From assembly GCF_000332295.1 (NCBI RefSeq), contig NZ_KB235930.1, positions 2,871,395 to 2,935,394 of the forward strand: DNA of 64,000 nucleotides. The letters are read 5' to 3'. Positions 37,744-46,747 of this stretch are shown here, piece after piece. The position numbers and the translations under genes are program-made. The DNA is from Fortiea contorta PCC 7126 (GTDB taxonomy: Bacteria; Cyanobacteriota; Cyanobacteriia; Cyanobacteriales; Nostocaceae). How positions within the stretch are numbered: position 1 is the stretch's first letter; each line of letters begins with the position of its first letter. The notes beneath the pieces are model-generated. The model was not told the DNA's origin. It saw only the letters and a list, made by a program, of their open reading frames with translations, and made no database searches.

Positions 37744-39951
37744 ATGCAGACTAAAGGTTATCCCCAAGAGCAAGGTTATCCCGAAGAGATAGATGTACAA
37801 AAATATTGGTTAGTATTGAAACGCCGCTGGGTAGTTGTCTCAGGAGTTTTCGTAGCTTCCGTAGCAACAGCAGGAATAGCAGCTTCAACGCAAAAACCTG
37901 CGTATCAAGCAACAGGACAGATTCTTGTACAGTCAAATAAGACATCTTCACTAACTGGTGTTGGTGAAAAAATTGGGACTTTGGAATCATTGAAACGGGA
38001 AGGTAATCCCCTCGATACCCAAGCTGTTGTCGTCCAATCCTTACCAATTGTTCAAGAAGTAATTAATAATTTACGGATCAAAGGTAAAGATGGTAAACCT
38101 CTAGACCCTAATTTACTCACCATCAAAGTTGAGCCAATTGTCGGTACAGACGTTCTCAAGGTTTCCCATACCTCTACCCAGCCGGAATTAGCCGCGGCCG
38201 TAGTCAATCAATTGATGCGCGCTTACATTTCCAAGAATATTTTGAATAACCGTGCTGAAGCCATAGCTGCGGGAGAATTTATCGCCAAAGAATTACCCAG
38301 AGCTAAATTAGAACTAGACCGCAACGCTGAGGCGCTACGTCGTTTTAAATCTCAAAATCAAATTATTGATTTAGAAGAAGAAGCAACCGCCGCAGTTAAA
38401 ACCATAACCGATCTCAACGATCAAATCACCACAGCCAGAGGTGACTTAGCAGAGGTAACTGCTCAAGAATTAGCCACCCGTCAGCAAGTCAATCTGGATG
38501 ACTCTCAAGCTGTAGAGGTGACTTCCCTCAGCCAAATACCTGGCGTACAAGAAGCACTCAAAGAACTACAAACGGTACAAACTAAATTAGCTACCCAGCA
38601 AGGACTTTACACACCAGAACATCCATCTATAGAGTCTTTAAGAAATCAAGAAGCAGCCTTAAAAGCTCTATTGCAACAGCGGACTACTGAAGCTGTAGGA
38701 TCTAGAGTTCAAGTTTCCCCTGGGAACTTGCAGATTGGGGAACTGCGACAAAAGTTAGCCACAGAATATCTGGAATTGCAAGCTAAACGCTTGGGTGTCC
38801 AAAGAAAAATAGACGCCTTATCAATTCAACAAAAAGCTTACCAACAAAGAGCCGACATCTTGCCGTTTTTAGATAAGCGACAAGGAGAACTAGAACGCAG
38901 CTTAACAGTTTCCCAAAAGAACTACGAAAACCTCGTCACCAGACAACAAGAAATCCGCGTTGCTGAACAACAAACTGTCGGAAATGCTCGCGTCATTCAA
39001 CCGGCTTTAGTCCCGAAAAAACCAGCAGCGGCTACACAATTGCTGTTTTTAGCTGGAGGTGGGCTGGTGGGAGCGCTACTAGCTGTAGCAGCGGCCTTCT
39101 TCGTAGACCTCATCGACAGAAGATTGAAGACAGTCAAAGAAGCAGAAGCCTTATTTGGCTATACACTCTTGGGGCTAATTCCTAAGTTTGAAACCAATAA
39201 CCTTTTGGAAGCATCAACATCTGACAGAATCTCACCACGAGTAATTGTGGCAAAACTACCACGCTCGGTGGTTCATGAGGCTTATCAAATGCTCCAAGCT
39301 AACTTGAAATTTATTAGCTTAGACCGCAAAGCCCGCACCATCGTTGTCACCAGTTCTGTGTCTGGAGAGGGTAAATCAGAGGTTTCTGCTAATTTAGCCA
39401 CAGTCATGGCTCAAGCAGGACGGCGAGTATTGCTAGTAGATGCAGATATGCGTCAACCTTCACAACACCACTTATGGGGTCTAATTAATTCCATAGGTTT
39501 TAGTAATCTGATTGCTGGTGAGAATGAGTTCTCAGAAGCTGTACAATCAGTTACGGATAATCTATTCGTGCTCACGGCTGGAGTCATGCCTCCTAACCCT
39601 CTGGCACTAATTGATTCTGAGCGGATGATCGCTTTGATGGAGATGTTTGCTCAAAAGTATGATTATGTAGTGTTTGATACGCCTTCTTTGGTGGGAGCAG
39701 CAGAAGCTGCAGTTCTGGGCAAAATGGCAGGCGGAGTTTTAGTAGTAGTTCGACCAGGCCATGTTGATTCAGCTAGCGCGGTTGCGGCTAAATCGTTACT
39801 CAGAAGGTCGGAAGCAAACATTTTAGGAATTGTAGCTAACGGTGTGAATGTCAAGCATGAGCCGGATAACTACTTTTATTACAGCAACTCTCGCTCAGAG
39901 GTGAAAGCCGAGCCTGTGGGGAAGCAACGAGCTACCGTGTTTAGTAAGTAA
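37744..39951 (+). CDS. Wzc-like polysaccharide co-polymerase with tyrosine autokinase domain
   Basis: 735 residues. N-terminal Wzz domain with a membrane helix (about 29-49), a long periplasmic coiled-coil region (about 190-410) and a second helix at about 427-450. The cytoplasmic BY-kinase domain has Walker A SGEGKS (about 540-545), Walker A' LLVDADMRQP (about 563-572) and Walker B DYVVFDTPS. A C-terminal Tyr cluster (NYFYYSNSRSE) should be autophosphorylated. It controls chain length and export with an outer-membrane Wza partner that is not seen here. A GT2, DUF6492 and acetyltransferase genes follow on the same strand. Confidence 0.95.
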   Translation: MQTKGYPQEQGYPEEIDVQKYWLVLKRRWVVVSGVFVASVATAGIAASTQKPAYQATGQILVQSNKTSSLTGVGEKIGTLESLKREGNPLDTQAVVVQSLPIVQEVINNLRIKGKDGKPLDPNLLTIKVEPIVGTDVLKVSHTSTQPELAAAVVNQLMRAYISKNILNNRAEAIAAGEFIAKELPRAKLELDRNAEALRRFKSQNQIIDLEEEATAAVKTITDLNDQITTARGDLAEVTAQELATRQQVNLDDSQAVEVTSLSQIPGVQEALKELQTVQTKLATQQGLYTPEHPSIESLRNQEAALKALLQQRTTEAVGSRVQVSPGNLQIGELRQKLATEYLELQAKRLGVQRKIDALSIQQKAYQQRADILPFLDKRQGELERSLTVSQKNYENLVTRQQEIRVAEQQTVGNARVIQPALVPKKPAAATQLLFLAGGGLVGALLAVAAAFFVDLIDRRLKTVKEAEALFGYTLLGLIPKFETNNLLEASTSDRISPRVIVAKLPRSVVHEAYQMLQANLKFISLDRKARTIVVTSSVSGEGKSEVSANLATVMAQAGRRVLLVDADMRQPSQHHLWGLINSIGFSNLIAGENEFSEAVQSVTDNLFVLTAGVMPPNPLALIDSERMIALMEMFAQKYDYVVFDTPSLVGAAEAAVLGKMAGGVLVVVRPGHVDSASAVAAKSLLRRSEANILGIVANGVNVKHEPDNYFYYSNSRSEVKAEPVGKQRATVFSK

Positions 39952-40230
39952 GGATGAGGGTAAACAGTATGCAGATGCTTTCAAGGCGCTTTTACCTGGA
40001 AGTTTCTGCATTTACCCTTGTCTGGATAGAGGATGCACTGAATTCAGACAGATATCTATCCAAAGATTGATAAAAATTATTTATAAAAGTGGGTGCGATC
40101 GCTTACCATACAACTTGTGTCATGAATCGCCAATCTACTTTCTGGTAGAAATGCGTAGTTGAGTAGTAAAATTTGTTGATTTAGGTGAGATACTTACAAC
40201 AAGTTATCAAAGTTCCACCTGCTCAATCAT

Positions 40231-41103
40231 ATGAACAAGTTAGAATTTGGTATCATTACTCCCAGCTATGCTCCGGATTTTGAAAGATGCCGCCTGCTGT
40301 CTTGGAGCGTGAATAACTTTATTTCACCCCATTTTACACACTATATCATCGTTGATGCGCGGGACTTACCATTGTTCCGGCAGTTAAAAAGTTCCAACAC
40401 AGAAATTATTGCTGTTGAATCAATATTACCTTGGTGGATTCAGCGCTTGCCTTTAGTTAAGAATGGATGGTTGAGCTTGAAAACTTTCTTTATTCGTAAC
40501 TGGCTACTCCAGCAAATTGTTAAATTAGCAGTCGCTCAACACATCAATAAAGACATTTTCGTATTTGTTGATTCAGACGTGACCTTTGTTCGTCCACTGA
40601 ACTTCAATAGCTTTATTCGCCAAGACCAAACACGATTATTCCGCATACCTAATCAATATAATTCAGAATTTATCAACAAATACCCCAGATTTGAAAGATG
40701 GCAGCAAACAGCAGGTAAATTACTCGGTCTATCGCCAATAAACTTACTTACTTCTGGCTACATCGGGAACATTATTACCTGGAGACGCGACAGACTTTTA
40801 GAGCTATATGAACATATCGAGAAAGTTTCCGGAAGAGGGTGGATGAAAACTATTTGCAGTTGCTTACATCTTTCCGAATACATACTTTATGGGATATTTG
40901 TTGACCAGGTGCTACAAGAGCAATCTGGTCATTATTATGATTCAAGACGGATTTGTCATGAGTATTGGTCGAATCAACCCATGTCAGACCAACAGCTAAA
41001 ACAATTTTTTGCTGCAATTGATCCAGAAGATCAAGCTGTGATGATTTCCGCCAAAGCCGAAATTGATCCACAGCGATATCAGCAGTTAATCATGCAATTT
41101 TGA
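40231..41103 (+). CDS. DUF6492 family (glycosyltransferase-like) protein
   Basis: 290 residues resembling a GT-A glycosyltransferase. The N-terminus FGIITPSYAPDFERCRLLSWSV and the DXD-type motif FVFVDSDVTFVRPL at about 110-123 support this. I recognise it as DUF6492, a family found in surface polysaccharide clusters, with no biochemical role I know of. It is coupled to the acetyltransferase gene by a stop/start overlap (TTGA). No membrane segment is visible. Confidence 0.75.
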   Translation: MNKLEFGIITPSYAPDFERCRLLSWSVNNFISPHFTHYIIVDARDLPLFRQLKSSNTEIIAVESILPWWIQRLPLVKNGWLSLKTFFIRNWLLQQIVKLAVAQHINKDIFVFVDSDVTFVRPLNFNSFIRQDQTRLFRIPNQYNSEFINKYPRFERWQQTAGKLLGLSPINLLTSGYIGNIITWRRDRLLELYEHIEKVSGRGWMKTICSCLHLSEYILYGIFVDQVLQEQSGHYYDSRRICHEYWSNQPMSDQQLKQFFAAIDPEDQAVMISAKAEIDPQRYQQLIMQF

Positions 41104-41132
41104 GGGTTTTCAACAAAAAAGCAGAATCAGAG

Positions 41133-41756
41133 ATGGAAATAAATAACTTAACAGTAGATGCAAAACACAACTTGACTCTCAAACAAGCACCTCCCATAGG
41201 TCTGTGGGAGCAAATCAAAGAAGACTGGATTGCTCATGGGCGCGATTGGACTAAGCCAGGATTTAGAGCCGTAGCAGTTCATCGTTTTGGGGTTTGGCGC
41301 ATGAATATTCAACCTAAACTCCTACGTGCTCCGCTGAGTATCCTCTACAAGATGCTGTTTCAAAAAGTGCGTAACCATTACAGCATTGAACTACCATACA
41401 CCGTCCAACTTGGTCGCCGCGTCATTATTGAACATCAGGGAGCAATTGTTATTCACGGATACTCCATAATTGGCGATGATAGTATTCTGCGTCAAGGTGT
41501 TACCTTGGGCAACCGCTATCTGAACCAACCCTTTGATGCGCCCAAATTGGGTAACGGTGTCAATGTGGGTGCAGGAGCGAAAATTTTTGGCAATGTTACT
41601 ATCGGTGACAAAGCAAATATTGGTGCAAATGCAGTGGTTCTGTGTGATGTACCCACAGGAGCAACTGCAGTCGGTATCCCAGCGAAAATTATTTACCCAA
41701 AGTCTGATAAAAGTGCTCTCGTTCCTGAATTGAGAGCAATAGAAGAGAGCAACTGA
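41133..41756 (+). CDS. Serine acetyltransferase-like hexapeptide O-acetyltransferase
   Basis: About 207 residues. The C-terminal left-handed beta-helix has repeating hexapeptides (IIGDDSILRQGVTLGN, VNVGAGAKIFGNVTIG, ANIGANAVV) and ends with GIPAKII. The N-terminal helical part resembles CysE but is short. In a polysaccharide locus it more likely acetylates a sugar residue than serine. I use the ATG at 41133; a TTG at 41100 overlapping the upstream stop is an alternative that would add 11 residues and couple translation. Confidence 0.88.
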   Translation: MEINNLTVDAKHNLTLKQAPPIGLWEQIKEDWIAHGRDWTKPGFRAVAVHRFGVWRMNIQPKLLRAPLSILYKMLFQKVRNHYSIELPYTVQLGRRVIIEHQGAIVIHGYSIIGDDSILRQGVTLGNRYLNQPFDAPKLGNGVNVGAGAKIFGNVTIGDKANIGANAVVLCDVPTGATAVGIPAKIIYPKSDKSALVPELRAIEESN

Positions 41757-41929
41757 ACTTGAATCATCTTGGCGTTGTTGATGAAAAGTATAAATCACTT
41801 TCATCCCAAAATACAACGACAAGTTTCAGTCGAAAAACCTGCATTCAATACTTTTCCGGTTAACAGCTGCAAAAGCACGAGTGGGAAATCACGCCCAACT
41901 TTTTTATTAAAAAATATCGCAGGTATCGT

Positions 41930-43132
41930 ATGACAATTGACCAAATTTTAATTTTATGCATTAATGTACTGCTAAGTGTAGGTGCATTAGGGTTATTAAT
42001 TCTGTGCTTATTGTTGTTAGTGGAAACTATTGCGGCCTTGTTTCCCCTACCAAATCAGCCTAGTGTCGATAATTGGCAAGAGCGAAAAGTGGTAGTGCTG
42101 ATGCCTGCACATAACGAAGAACTTGTCATTGATACTACTCTCAAGGACTTAATCCCCGAATTAAAACCGCAACATCGTTTAGTTGTGATCGCTGACAACT
42201 GCAGTGATCAAACAGCAGCGATCGCTCGTAGTACGGGTGCAACAGTCATCGAGCGCCATAATCTTGACCTGAGAGGTAAAGGTTACGCCTTGGAATATGG
42301 CTTGCAGTACCTGGAGTCAGAACCACCAGAAGTAGTGATATTTGTAGACGCTGACTGCAAAGTTCATCCCGGTGCGATCGCTCAACTCACCCAACAAGCG
42401 ATCGCCACAGGCCGGCCCATCCAAGGTGTCTACTTAATGGAAAAACCCCAAGCCCCCACACCCAAAGATGCAGTATCCGCCTTCGCTTTTAAAGTGAAAA
42501 ATTTAGTCCGTTCCAGCGGATTAGCGCAATTAAAAATCGCCTGTCTGCTAGACGGTACAGGTATGGCCTTTCCCTGGTCAGTGATTCGCTCCGTTGACAT
42601 CGCCAGCGGTAACATCGTCGAAGATATGAAACTTGGCTTTGATTTGACCATCGCCGGACACAAGCCCATGCTTTGTCCCCAAGCAAATGTCACCGGTTAT
42701 TTACCCCAACAAACCCAAGCAGCCACCAGCCAAAGGACTCGTTGGGAGCACGGACATTTAGAAACTCTCATTAATTATGTTCCCCAGTTATTGCAAGCTG
42801 CGTGGCAACAAAAAAGATTTGACTTGTTGATCAGCGCCCTTGATTTGTGCATCCCCCCTTTATCTCTGCTAGTCATCACTTGGTCAGTACTACTAGCATC
42901 CGCATTGCTGGGGGTGTTATTGGGAGCATCATGGATACCTGCAAGCTTATTAGCGATCGCTGGTGTATTTCTCCTCAGTGCTATTTTCATCGCTTGGTCT
43001 AAATTCGGACGTACTGATCTACCACTTCTACAGCTATTAAGTATTCCAGTTTACATTCTGTGGAAAATTCCACTTTATCTAAAGTTTTTAGTCAAGCCTC
43101 AGAAGAATTGGGTACGTACGGATCGCAACTAA
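41930..43132 (+). CDS. Membrane-bound GT2 family glycosyltransferase
   Basis: 400 residues. An N-terminal membrane helix (about 7-33) precedes a GT-A domain with VVVLMPAHNEE, the DXD motif FVDADCKV at about 138 and the processive-type motif SQRTRWEHGH (about 265). Two to three C-terminal helices follow (about 300-390). This arrangement is typical of inner-membrane glycosyltransferases that extend or transfer sugars to lipid carriers. It follows the acetyltransferase by 173 bases on the same strand. Confidence 0.9.
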   Translation: MTIDQILILCINVLLSVGALGLLILCLLLLVETIAALFPLPNQPSVDNWQERKVVVLMPAHNEELVIDTTLKDLIPELKPQHRLVVIADNCSDQTAAIARSTGATVIERHNLDLRGKGYALEYGLQYLESEPPEVVIFVDADCKVHPGAIAQLTQQAIATGRPIQGVYLMEKPQAPTPKDAVSAFAFKVKNLVRSSGLAQLKIACLLDGTGMAFPWSVIRSVDIASGNIVEDMKLGFDLTIAGHKPMLCPQANVTGYLPQQTQAATSQRTRWEHGHLETLINYVPQLLQAAWQQKRFDLLISALDLCIPPLSLLVITWSVLLASALLGVLLGASWIPASLLAIAGVFLLSAIFIAWSKFGRTDLPLLQLLSIPVYILWKIPLYLKFLVKPQKNWVRTDRN

Positions 43133-43530
43133 GTTAACACTTAAGAATTTTGATCTGCTTAACGACAAAATTAAATGAACAAATATAAAATAACCTTATG
43201 ATATTACTTACGTAAAAACCTTATTTAGTTAATGTATTACACACACTGCAACTTCGCCTACATTAGACGTATTTTCAAAATAGACACGTTGAAATTGGTG
43301 ACTAGAAATGAAAAAAAAATTATCTACTGAACATCAAACGCGGATATTAAAAAACCTTCCGTCCCCTGCTATCAGCAACATCAATTTCCCGAAACAATTA
43401 ATGTAGTAAATGTGTAACTTTGACAGTTTAATTTCATACGCCATAATTCATACTTCAGCCGTTTTGTACTAGTTCCTACTCCCAAGAAAATTCCTGCTTT
43501 TATCTGACCAAATTTGTAGCCATTATCCAT
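43133..43530. other. Intergenic spacer in the polysaccharide locus
   Basis: No gene supported. A 32-codon frame at 43308-43406 was considered and rejected. Near 43432-43470 there is a degenerate TTCATACT-type heptad tract ending in TTCAGCC. Confidence 0.5.
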
Positions 43531-44838
43531 ATGAAATTACATCTAGAAAGAAACACGATTGATATTTCCATGCAACCCCCAGCAGTGGAAAAAAAACTTT
43601 TGTTAGTTATGCCCGTCGTAGTTGAAGAAGTAGACGGCAAATTTGGGTTTGATCATCAAACTTCCAGCGGCTTCATTCGCTGGGCGGAAAACTTTGATCG
43701 CGTCGTGATTGCTTGTCCAGTTTTGCCAAAATACATGGCTGAAGCCAGTAAAACTTCATCAACATGGCAACCAATATCTGATTTACCTTGTGCGGATAAA
43801 TTGGAGTTAATTCCCCTACCATTTGCATACAAAATTCAAGATTTCATCAAATATTACTCAAGCATTAGCCAAGTCATCAAAACCCAGATTCAAGAGTGTC
43901 AGTATCTCTGTTTTGGTATTTGTGGACTAATTGGTGATTGGGGAGCAGTCGCTTGTTTAGAAGCTATCAAACTCAAACGACCTTACGCTATTTGGGCAGA
44001 CCGGGTTGAGTATGAAGTTATCAGCCGCACATTACATCGAGCTTCCCTCAAGCGCCGCATCAAAGAATACTTAACCTTACCGTTCATGAAGCCCTACCAA
44101 AGATATTTGGTTAATCGTTCTCATCTAGGGCTGTTCCAGGGACAAGACTGTTATTCTGCTTACTCACCTTTCTGCGAAAAATCCTACTGCGTCTATGATG
44201 TCCACACGCAGAAATCAGACTGGATAGATACATCAAGTCTGGAATTAAAAATAGCATCCATACTATCAAATGCACCTTTGCAAATTGTCTACGCCGGCAG
44301 GTGTGCAGAAATGAAAGGCCCCGTCGATTGGGTACGTGCCGTACATCAAGCTTACAAAGCTGGTGTTGATATTCATGCTACATGGTTAGGCGATGGGCCA
44401 CTTTTACCAGAGATGAAATCTCTAGCTGAAGAGTTAGGAATTAGCGACAGAATTCATTTAACTGGTTTCGTGAGCGAGCGCAGCCAAATATTAGAAACAC
44501 TCAAAAAACACCACATTTTCCTCTTTTGTCACAAAACACCAGAATCACCTCGGTGTTTAGTAGAATCATTAGTCTCTGGCTCACCTATTATTGGTTACGG
44601 TAGCTCTTACCCCGAAGGATTGGTATCAGAACATGGAGGCGGTTTATTTGTACCCACCAACGACTGGCAGAAACTGGCCGACTTGATAGTGGAATTAAAT
44701 TTAGACAGAGTAAGATTGAGTAAGTTAATCAAAGAAGCAGCGTTATCTGGTCGGATGTTTGACCAAGAAACCCTCTTTAAACACCGCAGTGACTTAATTA
44801 AGCAGTACTTAAATACTCGCTCGTTAGTCGCAGGATAA
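43531..44838 (+). CDS. GT4 family glycosyltransferase
   Basis: 435 residues, GT-B fold. The C-terminal half has the nucleotide-sugar binding region IVYAGRCAEMKGPVDWVRA, then GDGPLLPEMKSLAEELG and the family EX7E-like stretch ESPRCLVESLVSGSPIIGYG. The N-terminal half has no membrane segment. It probably adds a hexose to the repeat unit; donor and acceptor are unknown. An internal ATG at residue 14 is a possible alternative start. Confidence 0.88.
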   Translation: MKLHLERNTIDISMQPPAVEKKLLLVMPVVVEEVDGKFGFDHQTSSGFIRWAENFDRVVIACPVLPKYMAEASKTSSTWQPISDLPCADKLELIPLPFAYKIQDFIKYYSSISQVIKTQIQECQYLCFGICGLIGDWGAVACLEAIKLKRPYAIWADRVEYEVISRTLHRASLKRRIKEYLTLPFMKPYQRYLVNRSHLGLFQGQDCYSAYSPFCEKSYCVYDVHTQKSDWIDTSSLELKIASILSNAPLQIVYAGRCAEMKGPVDWVRAVHQAYKAGVDIHATWLGDGPLLPEMKSLAEELGISDRIHLTGFVSERSQILETLKKHHIFLFCHKTPESPRCLVESLVSGSPIIGYGSSYPEGLVSEHGGGLFVPTNDWQKLADLIVELNLDRVRLSKLIKEAALSGRMFDQETLFKHRSDLIKQYLNTRSLVAG

Positions 44839-44985
44839 ATACACTCAATTCTATTTTTCCTGACTCCAGGTAGACAATGTTTCCTAAGCAGTAAGCAGTT
44901 TACTATAAAATGTGCCCAAGTACAGGCTTTCTGTAATTAACTACACCTGTTTTACACACATAACATTTTATTGTACTGAAATTTT

Positions 44986-46212
44986 GTGAGAAAATTCCTA
45001 GAAATTGCTGAAAACAGCTTCGTCATTTTTTCATTAACTTTCTTTTCAGGAGGATTTGGGATAGGTACAACAGAAACGACGCCGGGACTTGTTCCTGAAA
45101 ATATCATCACTCTTATCAGATACTTTATCTGGCTTACGGCCACTGTATTAGTTTGTTTGAACTGGAAAGCAGCGCTTCGCACAGCCAGCAGAAATACAGT
45201 CATTTGGACTCTGACAGCATTAGTTTTGCTTTCATTTCTCTGGTCGGAAGATAAAATGCTGACTCTGCTTGATAGCAGAGAAGTCTTGCAAATGACCTCC
45301 TTTGCTCTCTATTTTGCCGCCAGATTTAGTTTAAAAGACCAAGTAAAATTAGTTGCTTGGACATTTGGCATTGGGGCTGTGTTAAGTGCCTTTTTTGCTG
45401 TAGCAGTCCCTACTATTGGTCAACATGGTGCAGACCATCCAGGCTCTTGGAAGGGAATATACGATTATAAAAATACCCTCGGCAGTATGATGATTATCGG
45501 CTCTGTAGCCTTTTTATTACTGCCTATCGAACAACCTAAAAATCGTCTATATAAATGGTTGGGTCTTGGTTTAACGATAGCTTTAATATTACTTTCAACC
45601 TCGAAAAGTGCGCTGGTTATTTGTGGCTTGATTATAGCTTTTATATTCTTTTATCGTAATTTCCGTTGGCGAGGAAAAATCAGCGTACTTTTTTCCGATA
45701 TATTAATTATGATTTCAGGGTGCGTTGGTACATTCATTTTCATGAATTGGATTACTATACTCACTGGTTTGGGAAAAGATCCAACTCTTACTGGTAGAAC
45801 AATCTTGTGGAATTTCATTGTTACTAAAATACAGGAAAGTCCCTGGTTGGGTTACGGACGCAGTGCGTTTTGGTCAAAAGAGAGTTTTCATGGAGCACAA
45901 GCAGGTGCGCTACTGGGAAATACTTTCATTGCACCTCATGCTCATAATGGCTTCCTAGATTTAGGACTTGATGTTGGTTTTATCGGTTTATCACTGTTTT
46001 TTATTAGTTTAGTTACAACTTTTGTGTTGGCACTAAAACGGGCTTATGCAACTGAGCACTCAGAGGAAATCTGGCCTGTAGCGTTTTTGTTATTTTTGGT
46101 CATGAATAACATGACAGAGAGCTATTTACTCAGGCTAGCGAACGTGTATTGGGTTTTTTATATGACAATTGTTTTTTCTGTCAAGCAAAGAAGGCAAATT
46201 AGCCATTTGTAA
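44986..46212 (+). CDS. O-antigen polymerase/ligase-like membrane protein (Wzy/WaaL type)
   Basis: 408 residues with about ten hydrophobic segments. The large loop near the C-terminus contains GNTFIAPHAHNGFLDLGLDVGF, with the HxHN pattern typical of Wzy/WaaL proteins. These link or polymerise lipid-borne repeat units at the outer face of the inner membrane. With a Wzx flippase at 56780 and a Wzc-like kinase at 37744 it completes a Wzx/Wzy-dependent pathway. Start is GTG at 44986. Confidence 0.9.
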   Translation: MRKFLEIAENSFVIFSLTFFSGGFGIGTTETTPGLVPENIITLIRYFIWLTATVLVCLNWKAALRTASRNTVIWTLTALVLLSFLWSEDKMLTLLDSREVLQMTSFALYFAARFSLKDQVKLVAWTFGIGAVLSAFFAVAVPTIGQHGADHPGSWKGIYDYKNTLGSMMIIGSVAFLLLPIEQPKNRLYKWLGLGLTIALILLSTSKSALVICGLIIAFIFFYRNFRWRGKISVLFSDILIMISGCVGTFIFMNWITILTGLGKDPTLTGRTILWNFIVTKIQESPWLGYGRSAFWSKESFHGAQAGALLGNTFIAPHAHNGFLDLGLDVGFIGLSLFFISLVTTFVLALKRAYATEHSEEIWPVAFLLFLVMNNMTESYLLRLANVYWVFYMTIVFSVKQRRQISHL

Positions 46213-46747
46213 ACTGTGGGACAAATAAATCCTTCTTTTTGTGGAACCTCCAAAAACTGCAAACTGTAATCGGAGTTTTATATTTTATTAGACCTAGCCT
46301 GAAACTTTTGTAGAGATGCAGTAATGCAACATTTCTATATTCATTTTCAGATATGTCTATTTTTTATAGCAAATTTTGGATGCAAAGCGCTTTATTCGCC
46401 TTGAAAGGTTAAATTTGTTCTCTTATTGCACTGACAATCGTCTCAAAGTTGTATAATTTACGTTTTTTTGTGCCAACCTACCTGCGTATTTAGGGATTTT
46501 TCTCCCTACGTAATATTTCGTATATTTCATCGTTTTTTTATGCAGCCCATACACTAAGTTCATAATTTTCCCATGATAATGATCTTACAAGCCTGCACTT
46601 GACTTCGTGTTTTCTGGTTTAGCGATAGGTGCAGTACGCCCTCTTACATCTGATCTGATTCATCCAGTTGTTTGGAAAACCTCAGAGCACAGTGAAGGTG
46701 CGTTCCTTGTTAGCACTGGTTTAGGGAGAATTTAGGAGCTACTCAAC
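46213..46747. other. Intergenic spacer in the polysaccharide locus
   Basis: No gene visible. It contains a degenerate copy of the GTAGAGACGTT palindrome (46310-46337). A GGAG precedes the GMC oxidoreductase start at 46748. Confidence 0.5.
46310..46337. repeat. Dispersed GTAGAGACGTT-type palindrome, degenerate copy
   Basis: Left part GTAGAGATGCA and right part TGCAACATTTCTAT are related to the other palindromes (4724, 51144, 58180) but more diverged. Confidence 0.55.

Noticed and set aside
43308-43406. 32-codon frame with ATG in the polysaccharide locus
   Set aside because: Short, without ribosome binding site, signal or recognisable pattern; likely chance.
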